The notes beneath the pieces are model-generated. The model searched no databases. It saw only the letters and a program-made list of their open reading frames with translations, and was not told the DNA's origin. From Psychrosphaera saromensis (lineage in GTDB: Bacteria; Pseudomonadota; Gammaproteobacteria; Enterobacterales; Alteromonadaceae), in contig NZ_MSCH01000003.1 in assembly GCF_002954545.1 (NCBI RefSeq), forward strand, positions 3,077,991 to 3,141,990: a DNA stretch of 64,000 nucleotides. Reading direction: 5' to 3'. This document shows, one piece after another, positions 17,988 through 26,121 of this stretch; positions within the stretch are counted from its first letter, which is position 1; each line of letters starts with the position of its first letter. The position numbers were made by a program, and so were the translations under genes.

Positions 17988-19367
17988 CTAACCAGAAATT
18001 AATTCTACAGGTGACAGTTTTGACGCTCTACTTGCTGGATATAAAGTAGCAAAGTATGCAATAACAAATGCCGTTACCGACACCACCAATACCTGAATAA
18101 GTTCTAATTCAGTTGGCAAATAATCAATAAAATACACTTCTCCATCTAACGCTTTAACGTTAAATAACTGTTCAATAACAGACAGCAATTCTGGGATGGA
18201 CAAGGTTAACACGACACCCCATAAAATCCCCCAGGCTATGCCTTTAACCGCTGTTAACATTCCCATCATTACAAATACACGCTTTACGATAACAGGGGTT
18301 AAGCCCATGGTTTTTAATATACCAATGTCACTGTGTTTTTCCTGGATTGCCATAGTCAATGACGACACTATGTTAAAACAAGCTACCGACATGACTAGTA
18401 CCATCACTAAATACATGATGTCTTTGACCATCACAATATCGTTATAAACATGGCCGTTGGTTCTAAACCAATCTAAGACATAAACATAATCGTGTAAACT
18501 GCTACCAATTTGACGCCCTAGTACTTGTGCATCAAATGGGTCGTTTAACCCTACTTTAACGCCTTCAGCCTGTTGTTCTGTCCAACCAAATTTTTCTTGA
18601 ATAATACTTAGCGGCAAATAAACTTGGCCGTAATCCATTTGCCCACCCAATTGATAAATACCAACCAGGTTTGCTTTTAAGTACTTTGGCGCTGCCAGTT
18701 TGCCGGAGACTGACGTATTGGGGATAAGCAATTCAATGTCATCGTGTAACGACAAACCTAATTTATTCGCTAATCCTTGACCAATCACCGCTTCTACTTT
18801 ATTTGCGTCTGCTGATGTTACGTCGGTCAATTGTGCTGCATTTATTCCAGTAGTGGCGACTGTAACAGCATTAACTGGTTCTTGAGTTAGCCAATGTCCT
18901 GCTTTAATATATTTATGGGTCGCATTAACGCTGGTTTCTAATTTGGCAGAAACACCATGGATGATCACCGCTTCCAAATCATTTTGCTGTTGCAGCATGG
19001 CATTTACTTTAATGTAAGGTGCAGCCCCTATCACATTCGGGTTTTTCAAAATGGCTGCTTGGGTTGCATGCCAGTTAGGTAAAGACCCTTGCACAGCTTC
19101 AAATTCAATATCTGGAACCACAGCTAATAAAGAGCTTTTTAACTCTCGTTCAAAACCATTCATTATTGACAAGCCAACAATCAAAGCGGCCACACCGACA
19201 CTTATGCCTATTTTTGATGCGCGGTTAATAAAACGAATGTATTTATTTTGAAACGCAGCGTGATAATAACGTTTGGCAAACGTAGCCGCGAGCTTAAAAG
19301 ATGGACTGATCAAAGATGAGCTTTTAATAGAATCTTTTTTAATAGATGAAGGGCTTATAATTGGCAT
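17988..19367 (-). CDS. lolE: Lipoprotein-releasing ABC transporter permease LolE
   Basis: Inner-membrane subunit of LolCDE, which extracts mature lipoproteins from the inner membrane and hands them to LolA. The 459 residues have the MacB/FtsX-like layout: one N-terminal helix (SKIGISVGVAALIVGLSIMN), a large periplasmic domain, and three C-terminal helices with SDIGILKTMGLTP. The N-terminus is about 35 residues longer than usual before the FAKRYYHA segment, so a start downstream of 19367 is possible. It starts 7 bp after the lolD stop, as last gene of lolC-lolD-lolE. The C/E assignment rests on gene order. Confidence 0.9.
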   Translation of the reverse strand: MPIISPSSIKKDSIKSSSLISPSFKLAATFAKRYYHAAFQNKYIRFINRASKIGISVGVAALIVGLSIMNGFERELKSSLLAVVPDIEFEAVQGSLPNWHATQAAILKNPNVIGAAPYIKVNAMLQQQNDLEAVIIHGVSAKLETSVNATHKYIKAGHWLTQEPVNAVTVATTGINAAQLTDVTSADANKVEAVIGQGLANKLGLSLHDDIELLIPNTSVSGKLAAPKYLKANLVGIYQLGGQMDYGQVYLPLSIIQEKFGWTEQQAEGVKVGLNDPFDAQVLGRQIGSSLHDYVYVLDWFRTNGHVYNDIVMVKDIMYLVMVLVMSVACFNIVSSLTMAIQEKHSDIGILKTMGLTPVIVKRVFVMMGMLTAVKGIAWGILWGVVLTLSIPELLSVIEQLFNVKALDGEVYFIDYLPTELELIQVLVVSVTAFVIAYFATLYPASRASKLSPVELISG

Positions 19368-19374
19368 AAATAGC

Positions 19375-20112
19375 TTAACTTATTAATCCGTCGTCGAGTT
19401 TGATCACTCTATTAAACCGAGCAGCCAACTCTAAATCATGAGTAACTACCACTAAACTTGTACCAAATTCTTGGTTAAGCTGCATAAACAATTTAAAGAC
19501 ATGTTCTGCATTTTCTTTGTCTAGATTACCTGTAGGCTCATCTGCCAATACCAATTTAGGTTTGTTGACCAATGCCCTAGCAATCGCGACTCGTTGGCGT
19601 TCACCACCAGATAACTGTGAAGGGTTATGATTCAAGCGATGCGACAAGCCAACCAATTCTAATAATTTGGTCGCTTCTTTATTGGCTTCTTGATTGCTCA
19701 CACCTTTTATTAAAAGCGGCATAGCGACGTTCTCTACCGCGCTAAATTCCATTAACAAATGATGAAACTGGTAAATGAATCCCATATTCTCGTTTCTAAA
19801 CGCAGCGCGTTCGGTTTCATTTAAACTGGTCACATCTTGTCCCAATATTTTAACGACACCTGAGCTTGGATTATCTAACATGCCTAATATATGTAACAAG
19901 GTACTTTTACCCGAGCCAGATTGACCCAAAATCGCAATTTGTTCGCCTTGTGCTATATCAAGGTTCACGCCTTTTAATACTTGCGTTGTCACCGTGTGTT
20001 CTTTAGATTTTGTATCTATTACATCGGCGTATTGCTTTACCACATTTTGGCATTCAACTAGCTTCATCTCTGACATTTTGTTACTCGTCTTATTATTCGT
20101 TTCGTTATTCAT
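19375..20112 (-). CDS. lolD: Lipoprotein-releasing ABC transporter ATPase LolD
   Basis: ATPase that powers LolCE. The 245 residues show Walker [10 protein letters not shown], signature [14 protein letters not shown], Walker [13 protein letters not shown] and the switch His in VVTHD. The [16 protein letters not shown] segment after the Q-loop is typical of LolD/MacB-type ATPases. The first 15 residues are polar and probably dispensable; starts at the internal Met codons near residue 13 or 16 are possible, since no ribosome site clearly favours the first. Middle gene of lolCDE. Confidence 0.95.
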   Translation of the reverse strand: MNNETNNKTSNKMSEMKLVECQNVVKQYADVIDTKSKEHTVTTQVLKGVNLDIAQGEQIAILGQSGSGKSTLLHILGMLDNPSSGVVKILGQDVTSLNETERAAFRNENMGFIYQFHHLLMEFSAVENVAMPLLIKGVSNQEANKEATKLLELVGLSHRLNHNPSQLSGGERQRVAIARALVNKPKLVLADEPTGNLDKENAEHVFKLFMQLNQEFGTSLVVVTHDLELAARFNRVIKLDDGLIS

Positions 20113-20163
20113 TGTAATTGTGGTGTTACTAATTTAGTGACCTATTACATTCGCTATTTTGTA

Positions 20164-21441
20164 TTACTCATAACGTAATACATCTGCAGGCATTAACTGA
20201 GATGCTTTTTTCGCTGGATAAATACTGGCTAATAACGCAAGTACAATTGCCAAACTCACAATGTAAAATAACTTCATCCAACTAAAGTCAATTGGCAAAC
20301 CTACACCGGCAACACCCAAAAAGTTAAGTCCTGTGGCATTCATAAAACCATTCAAATTTAAGGTTAAAAACGCACCTAAACCGCCGCCAAACAATGCACC
20401 TAAAATTCCGTTATACGCACCTTGAACAATAAATATATTTGATATGGTATTTTGTGTCATGCCTAAGGTTTTTAATATCGCAACTTCGTTCTGTTTTTTG
20501 GTGACCATCATCACCAGAGCCGACACTATATTAAATGCAGCCACACAAATAATTAAGCTCAACATAAACCACATCATGGTTTTTTCCATTTTCACTGCAT
20601 CAAATAACTTACCGTGAGTGTCGTGCCAATTTTCTATTTTGTAATTTTCTGCTGGATAATACTCTGCCAACTTTTGCGCTACATCGTTCGCTAAAAACGC
20701 ATCATTTAACACTAACCTTATACCTGCATTATCATTTGGTGGTTTTTTCATTAGTCGGTTTAAGTCTTGTGAGCGAACAAAAACAAGTTGTTCGTCAATT
20801 TCACTTTCAGTTTGAAACATTCCCACAATAGTAAACGTACGTTGGGATGGCATGCGCCCTATTGGCGTGTAATGGCTAGTTCCGCTGATCATTAATCTAA
20901 CTTTATCGCCAATCCCCAGACCATATTCCATTGCTAAATATTGACCGACGACGACACCGTATTTAAAGTCCAAAAACTCAGACCAACTACCTTGCACTAA
21001 ATGATTGGTCACACCTAAAGGGATAGAATCGTCACCGCTAATACCTTGCGCCATTACGCCTTTTAAATCTGACGGTAGCTGCATAATAGCAACCGACTGC
21101 ACCAAAGGAAGTACTTGAATAATTTGCGCATTAAACGGCGCATTTTTAGTCACCGCATTAAACTGTTTAACCTTTAACGCCGCGTCTTTTTCTGATTTTG
21201 GGATGGATGTTTTATTTGATGAGTCATTCTTCGCTTGTATGATCACGTGCGGAACGGCACCTAAAATACGCTCTTTCAAAATACCTTCAAAGCCATCCAT
21301 CACTGACATAACAAGAATTAAGGCCAGCACACCTAACGCAATGCCCGCCATGGAGAAAAAGGAAATAAAGCTAATGAATTTGCCATCTTTGGCTGCTTTT
21401 GAATAACGTAAGCCGATTTGTAAACTAATTGGGAGGTTCAT
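20164..21441 (-). CDS. lolC: Lipoprotein-releasing ABC transporter permease LolC
   Basis: First permease gene of lolCDE, 425 residues. An N-terminal helix in SMAGIALGVLALILVMSVMD is followed by a periplasmic domain of about 230 residues and three C-terminal helices, with NEVAILKTLGMTQ before the second. LolC is the subunit that docks LolA in E. coli. The gap to lolD is about 50 bp. It is divergent from the PilZ-like gene. The complex would sort the array lipoproteins encoded at 5.6-17 kb if they are outer-membrane targeted. Confidence 0.93.
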   Translation of the reverse strand: MNLPISLQIGLRYSKAAKDGKFISFISFFSMAGIALGVLALILVMSVMDGFEGILKERILGAVPHVIIQAKNDSSNKTSIPKSEKDAALKVKQFNAVTKNAPFNAQIIQVLPLVQSVAIMQLPSDLKGVMAQGISGDDSIPLGVTNHLVQGSWSEFLDFKYGVVVGQYLAMEYGLGIGDKVRLMISGTSHYTPIGRMPSQRTFTIVGMFQTESEIDEQLVFVRSQDLNRLMKKPPNDNAGIRLVLNDAFLANDVAQKLAEYYPAENYKIENWHDTHGKLFDAVKMEKTMMWFMLSLIICVAAFNIVSALVMMVTKKQNEVAILKTLGMTQNTISNIFIVQGAYNGILGALFGGGLGAFLTLNLNGFMNATGLNFLGVAGVGLPIDFSWMKLFYIVSLAIVLALLASIYPAKKASQLMPADVLRYE

Positions 21442-21622
21442 GTAGATTCTATTTAGTTGATTAAAACTTGAATTTAGTTAGGTTGATTTTGCCTAAGCAG
21501 ATAAATATTTTATGTAATTACTATATTAAATAATTATTAAGCTTCGATAATATGGTTTTCATTGCTAAAGTACAAGTTAATACCAATCGCTAACTTGCTA
21601 GAATATAACGTAGAGTAAAACA

Positions 21623-22258
21623 ATGACTGACCAAGACCTAGAGCTGTTTGAAGAGTACTTCCAACTAGAACATCAAATTCCAGTTAACATCAAAGATGGC
21701 GGTACTTGGAACACAATTCCAGACATGGATAAATTTGACGCCATGATCCCAGCGGCATATAAAATCGCCTCGGAAATGCAAGGTTTAGAACAAAGCATGT
21801 TGCGCCCGTTACGACAACTTGGCGACGCTATAGAACCTTTAGCAGAATACTTAAAAGCCCAAAGTCGTAAAATAGACTTAATGATGAGCTACGTATTACA
21901 AAGCCAGGATGAAGACGATATCAAATTTAACGCACACTCTTATGGCGGTGGCGGTTTTGTATTCCAATCTGAACAAGAATTCACGTTAGATAATTGGATA
22001 CAATGTAAGTTATTTTTTAATGAAGAAGCGGCGGCTGTTTTCTGCTTAGGTAAGATTGTAGAAATACAAACCGTTACTCCAAGCCAAGACGAATTAGACG
22101 GTAAAGCACAAGAGAATAAAACACCGGCCACTCCATACATTTATAAAGTCGTTTTCCACCGCATCCGTGATGAAGACCGAGAAGTGGTAGTAAGAGCGTC
22201 GCTGCATCAACAATCTAAGTTACTGTTGAACAAAACTAAGAACCGCTCAAATAAGTGA
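21623..22258 (+). CDS. PilZ-like domain protein, putative c-di-GMP effector
   Basis: A 211-residue soluble protein. The N-terminal half is helical (EMQGLEQSMLRPLRQLGDAI). The C-terminal half is beta-rich (FNAHSYGGGGFVFQSEQEF, LGKIVEIQ, YKVVFHRIRDEDREVVVRAS) and resembles atypical PilZ proteins found beside lolC in Alteromonadales. Canonical RxxxR and D/NxSxxG motifs are not clear: SYGGGGF takes the place of the second. Binding of cyclic di-GMP is therefore uncertain. It is divergent from lolCDE and is followed by a hairpin. Confidence 0.55.
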   Translation: MTDQDLELFEEYFQLEHQIPVNIKDGGTWNTIPDMDKFDAMIPAAYKIASEMQGLEQSMLRPLRQLGDAIEPLAEYLKAQSRKIDLMMSYVLQSQDEDDIKFNAHSYGGGGFVFQSEQEFTLDNWIQCKLFFNEEAAAVFCLGKIVEIQTVTPSQDELDGKAQENKTPATPYIYKVVFHRIRDEDREVVVRASLHQQSKLLLNKTKNRSNK

Positions 22259-22328
22259 TCGTTTCTAGTTTTCGTTTCCAGTGTTCGTTTCAAATAGTTA
22301 AGAGCTATCTAGTTAAGTGCTATCTAAT

Positions 22329-22362
22329 TAAAAGCCCATTAGTTTGTACTAATCGGCTTTTA
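22329..22362 (+). terminator. Terminator after the PilZ-like gene
   Basis: AAAAGCC-ATTAG pairs with CTAAT-GGCTTTT around TTTGTA, followed by a T-rich tail. It lies between convergent genes. Confidence 0.7.
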
Positions 22363-22428
22363 ATTAATGAACCAGTCCCATTTCACTATTAGTATTTACT
22401 TATTTGAAATTTGTTTGATATTAGCTAG

Positions 22429-22998
22429 TTATTCTTTCATCAAATCACTAACAAATTCATCTGCCGTAGAATAAGTTCTGCCACCTAAATTGCCATGAGT
22501 ACCATCTTCAGACCACAGTCCAACAACGCCTTTAACCGGATCATCTTCACTAAAACTTAATGTTTTTTCGTAAGTATAAAAATGGTAACCCTTATCACCC
22601 TTTTTAATTAAGACAAAAAAGCAATTTGTAAGTGACTTAGGTGTTGGAAAAGTAATCAGTGCGGCATCATGTTCAGGATAATATTTACTCGCCATTCCAG
22701 TTGCATAGTCCGCTGATATTATTTCAGCAGCAATACTTTGAAGTTTGGCCAAGTCCCTTTGCATCAAGTCAGCAAATAGTAAATCTCCACTAACACTGTC
22801 ATAAGTTAATTCCGGTAATAACCTATGCTGAAAGTAATAGACCTTTTGAGATTCTGGAACTTCAGGTGCTTTTTCCGCAGACTCTTTTGTTTCTAATTCT
22901 AGGTTAACAGTATCAGCCAAAGGCTCAGTTGGTTTAGTTACTTGCGTGCTACTACAAGCACTTAAGGTTAGAACTAAAACAAGAATAAATAACTTCAT
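22429..22998 (-). CDS. Hypothetical lipoprotein
   Basis: A 189-residue protein with signal MKLFILVLVLTLSAC; the lipobox LSAC with Ser at +2 predicts an outer-membrane lipoprotein. A Pro/Glu-rich linker (to about residue 55) is followed by a compact domain (YYFQHRLLPELTYDSVSGDL, DAALITFPTPKSLTNCFFVL, GLWSEDGTHGNLGGRTYST) that I do not recognise. Start chosen at ATG 22998 because AAGG lies 8 nt upstream and the signal peptide begins there; the frame is open 27 bases further. Neighbours give no functional clue. Confidence 0.7.
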   Translation of the reverse strand: MKLFILVLVLTLSACSSTQVTKPTEPLADTVNLELETKESAEKAPEVPESQKVYYFQHRLLPELTYDSVSGDLLFADLMQRDLAKLQSIAAEIISADYATGMASKYYPEHDAALITFPTPKSLTNCFFVLIKKGDKGYHFYTYEKTLSFSEDDPVKGVVGLWSEDGTHGNLGGRTYSTADEFVSDLMKE

Positions 22999-23283
22999 AA
23001 ACAATGCCTTTTTAAAAATATACATTTAATTAAAACCTAATACATAACAGAGACACTACTCTAGATTAAAACCCGCTAACTTTGTAGATCTATACTTCGT
23101 TATTGCTCGTTTTTCTCGATAGCTTTATATTTGAAGTTTTAGAATCTATTGGGATTAAAGATGACACAGATGACCATCTTAAATAGCCAATACAAAAGCA
23201 AACTAGGATATCCACTAATTGACAACTAAGCAGCTGACGTTTAGTCTGCCGCAATAAATAAAATGATGTATTTAATACTTTAA

Positions 23284-23967
23284 ATGGATATGAAAACTAT
23301 GATGAAAAAAATTATCGCAACTTCTTTATTAATTTTTACTGCTGCAGGCGTTCAAGCAAAAAGTACAGATCAAATTGGCTTTATGAGCGATTATTTATTC
23401 CGTGGTATTACTCAAACGGATCACGGTTTTGCCGCTTACGCCCAAACAAAAAAAACCACTGGAAATGGCTACGGTAAAATATCTTTTATCAATATTGATG
23501 CACCAGACAATGCTGAAGGCATTCCTGTGCAAATGGATGTGAGCTTTGGTTACAACAGTAAATTTGACGGTTTTAACATTGACCTAGAAGTGATCACATA
23601 TAACTATTTGATTGACTCGAGAAGCGATGAGACTGAATTTAAAATAGGTACGTCTCTTACTCATAGTTTAGACATTGCTTTATATCGTGGTATTAAAAAT
23701 AAAACCTTATACGCTGAAATCGTTTATGAGAAGTTTTTAACCAATCGTTTATACCTAGATGCTCATGTAGGTTACGCAACTCAAGATGACTCAGACGACA
23801 GCGCGCTTGACGCACGTGTAGAGTTAGGTCGTGACTTCCCAGAGTTTTACGGCATTGATATTTATGTAGCCGCTGACTTTATTACCGACACAACTCCGTA
23901 TGGTAATAACAGCGACCAAGATGACTCTGAAGTTAGCTATGTTTTTGGTGTGCGTAAAAACTTCTAA
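23284..23967 (+). CDS. TorF family putative porin
   Basis: A 227-residue secreted beta-rich protein with signal KKIIATSLLIFTAAGVQA and then IGFMSDYLFRGITQTDHG. This start (D/SDYxFRGxSQ) is diagnostic of the Gcw_chp/TorF putative porin family (PF09694). Alternating strands continue to the C-terminal aromatic SYVFGVRKNF, typical of an outer-membrane barrel. The family is reported near torF and in varied loci; the substrate is unknown here. Several in-frame Met codons at the start make the exact start uncertain. Confidence 0.8.
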   Translation: MDMKTMMKKIIATSLLIFTAAGVQAKSTDQIGFMSDYLFRGITQTDHGFAAYAQTKKTTGNGYGKISFINIDAPDNAEGIPVQMDVSFGYNSKFDGFNIDLEVITYNYLIDSRSDETEFKIGTSLTHSLDIALYRGIKNKTLYAEIVYEKFLTNRLYLDAHVGYATQDDSDDSALDARVELGRDFPEFYGIDIYVAADFITDTTPYGNNSDQDDSEVSYVFGVRKNF

Positions 23968-24000
23968 AAATTCTGTAGAGCCATTACCTGAATAAGACTC

Positions 24001-24037
24001 AAGCCGATTTAATGTTATTAACGTTAATCGGCTTTTT
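24001..24037 (+). terminator. Terminator after the TorF-type porin gene
   Basis: AAGCCGATT pairs with AATCGGCTT, followed by TTTT. It starts about 34 bp past the stop codon. Confidence 0.8.
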
Positions 24038-24093
24038 TGTTGCTATTTTTATAGCGTAAGCAAGCAGCGTAAGTGAAGGTTATACCAATTTAA

Positions 24094-24570
24094 TTAATAT
24101 AATTTATCTTGTGGTTCGATAGCCCAAACCGCTTCATCTAACACTGTGTTTATATATTTGTTACCGACTATGTCGTAAATAAATATAGACACTAAAGTCC
24201 GTTTTCTTATGGCATCCCACTCAGTTACGCCTTTAAATAACCCAACTCCAGAAACGATTAAATCTAAATACCCATCTCTATTTACATCTACAAACTGATG
24301 TTTAAGTAAGTGATCTTGAAAAATAGTTCCATCATTATGTGAGTCGTACGTGTGAATATAAAGTCCACCAATATTAATACCACCATCACCACGAGAGGTA
24401 ATACTAAATTTATAAGGCAAAGAAACACCACCACCAATATCCAGCGAGCCTTTTAATTCTTCGTAGGGGGCAAGTTTTTCCACTAAAGCGTAATCTATAA
24501 TTGCAGCTGGCTCCTTTGATAAAGCATCAAAGCTAATAAGTGCTGCAACCAGCAATGTTAACGTTTTCAT
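24094..24570 (-). CDS. Secreted hypothetical protein with a DxDxDG-like calcium loop
   Basis: A 158-residue protein with a short signal peptide (MKTLTLLVAALISFDALS). A segment DVNRDGYLDLIVSG resembles the calcium loop of FG-GAP/VCBS/EF-hand-like repeats. A Gly-rich stretch (GSLDIGGGVSLPY) and a beta-rich C-terminus follow. I do not recognise a family. It is isolated, with a 527-bp spacer upstream that contains a potential leader hairpin (ATCAGAAG/CTTCTGAT at 24597-24630). Confidence 0.6.
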   Translation of the reverse strand: MKTLTLLVAALISFDALSKEPAAIIDYALVEKLAPYEELKGSLDIGGGVSLPYKFSITSRGDGGINIGGLYIHTYDSHNDGTIFQDHLLKHQFVDVNRDGYLDLIVSGVGLFKGVTEWDAIRKRTLVSIFIYDIVGNKYINTVLDEAVWAIEPQDKLY

Positions 24571-25097
24571 TTAGACCCTTTTAAAACAACGGTTATATCA
24601 GAAGGCAATCTTGTTGAATAGTCTTCTGATAATTCTAAAAAGAAGTTACTCTTTATTTACTTTTTCTATTGATAACAGATATTTACCACTGTTTCCAGAT
24701 CTTTCCTGTATGCATTTACCGCATCAGACATCCTGTTTATTTAGATTTTAGTAATTGAATGCTTTGACTTTTATATTCTGCAATGTAGAGAGATAAATTA
24801 TTCTCAATTGAGATAAAAACGATGTAGTTTAGTCATCTAAACAAGTCTGTTTGTGACAAAGAGTGATTAGGAAAATTTCGAGTTTGCGAGCTGCGAGTGG
24901 CGAGCTAAGAAATTAGCTCAACAGAAGATCAATAATGAAGTACGGATTGATGTGCGTATAAAAGCTCCATCATTGAGTTAATGTAAACTATTTCTTAACT
25001 TTTTTATGTTGTGAACAAGGCAATACATTTGCCATTTACTTTATCTTGTCGACGTAGCGCGGAATCAAAATGATCTGACCCCGTTGATTCTTTTCTT
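24571..25097. other. 527-bp noncoding spacer with hairpins and a possible REP-related motif
   Basis: There is no credible ORF. It holds an inverted repeat at 24597-24630, a GAGCTAA/TTAGCTC hairpin at 24902-24919 beside the run GCGAGCTGCGAGTGGCGAG, and at 25060-25090 the motif GATCTGACCCCGTTGATT. I associate the last motif with REP-type elements near RAYT transposases in marine gammaproteobacteria; that link is from memory and unverified. No transposase gene is present. Confidence 0.4.
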
Positions 25098-25550
25098 TTA
25101 TTCTTTTTTTGCGTATTCTCGAACCAATTTCAATTTCGATTCAGCGAATTCTAATTGTGGTCGATACTTAAATGACCCATGGCAATGTGAGACATAGTTC
25201 TCAACGCTACTTTCTTTGGGGACATAGACTAAATACCTTTGCGTCGGGTATAAATCTAGACCGCAATTACTATAGGTTCTTAAAGATTCTACAGGGATAG
25301 CCGACTCTTTAAATGTCTCAATTGTGTTAAATGTTGCTTCAAGTACTTTGAGATACTCATCCTTCCGACTTTTATCTGTAATTGTAACTACTTTCAAAGA
25401 CTGTACCTCAATAAGTAAAACTGCTTTAGCATCCCCAAATGACTCTTCAACAGACTTTAATCGACAAGAACAGCTTAAAGCATCATATGAGAACATGACA
25501 CATATCAAAGTTAAGAATTGCAATATTTTCACATACCCTCCTACCCACAT
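25098..25550 (-). CDS. Secreted TIMP/netrin-like domain protein (putative)
   Basis: A 150-residue protein with a signal peptide ending in ALS, immediately followed by CSCRLKSVEESFGDAKAVLLIEV. A mature Cys-x-Cys start, a central segment with CGLDLYPTQRYLVYVP and a late Cys (SHCHGSF) fit the bacterial relatives of the tissue-inhibitor-of-metalloproteinase/NTR fold. In animals that fold places the first Cys in the metalloprotease active site; in bacteria the role is unproven. Several signal starts are possible (ATG 25550 or the Met codons inside it). It is flanked by long noncoding DNA. Confidence 0.55.
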   Translation of the reverse strand: MWVGGYVKILQFLTLICVMFSYDALSCSCRLKSVEESFGDAKAVLLIEVQSLKVVTITDKSRKDEYLKVLEATFNTIETFKESAIPVESLRTYSNCGLDLYPTQRYLVYVPKESSVENYVSHCHGSFKYRPQLEFAESKLKLVREYAKKE

Positions 25551-26121
25551 AAAACTTAATTTAGAGGCTTAAAATAACTGGCAGATTCATTGTGTTATAA
25601 AAATAAAATGAACATTCACTTTAATTTGAGCAGACATACAAGTCAATTAACTACTCACGAACCGTCAGGTTCGTTTTGCTTTTGCTTTTGCTTTTGAGTC
25701 TCCATCTAAATATTCCCGAAATAAAATAAGTTTTCCAAAATATGAGACAGGACGTCGAATAAGGGATGGTGTTCAGGGACGAATGTACATCCCGTTTTTG
25801 AGGATAAAACTTAATTTTATTGAGGATAAGAATATTGGTTAGGAGCGGCCTTTTTGGGTTACGTTTTTGGGCTGTTGCAAAAAGGTAACTTGCCGAGAGG
25901 CGAAACCTTAGAGTTAATTTAAATACGATGTAACAGCAATATAATTAAAGGAGTTCAGTTAAGTAAAATGTCATAGTAAAAATATAAATAAATCCCCCCA
26001 CCTTTCATGGCCCCAACAAATAAAACACCCAAATAAAAAACATCACTCCGGGCTGATTCTTTTTTTATAACTCCATTCACGTTACACTAGCGGCAATATT
26101 GTCGTTTCAGTGGAATAATCA
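25551..26121. other. 571-bp noncoding spacer with hairpins and probable dispersed-repeat debris
   Basis: It contains a hairpin ACGAACC-GTCA-GGTTCGT (25657-25674) running into about four TTTTGC units (to 25697). A GGGATG/CATCCC inverted repeat with a following T run is at 25763-25800. A stretch at 25830-25920, ending in CAAAAAGGTAAC and GCCGAGAGGCGAAACC, looks like repeat sequence I remember from other Alteromonadales spacers. No ORF fits. The mfd promoter should lie near 26040-26100. Confidence 0.4.
25657..25697 (+). terminator. Strong hairpin followed by (TTTTGC)n
   Basis: A 7-bp GC-containing stem with a GTCA tetraloop is followed directly by a T-rich hexanucleotide repeat. It has the shape of a plus-strand terminator, although no plus-strand gene lies just upstream. 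Confidence 0.5.
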
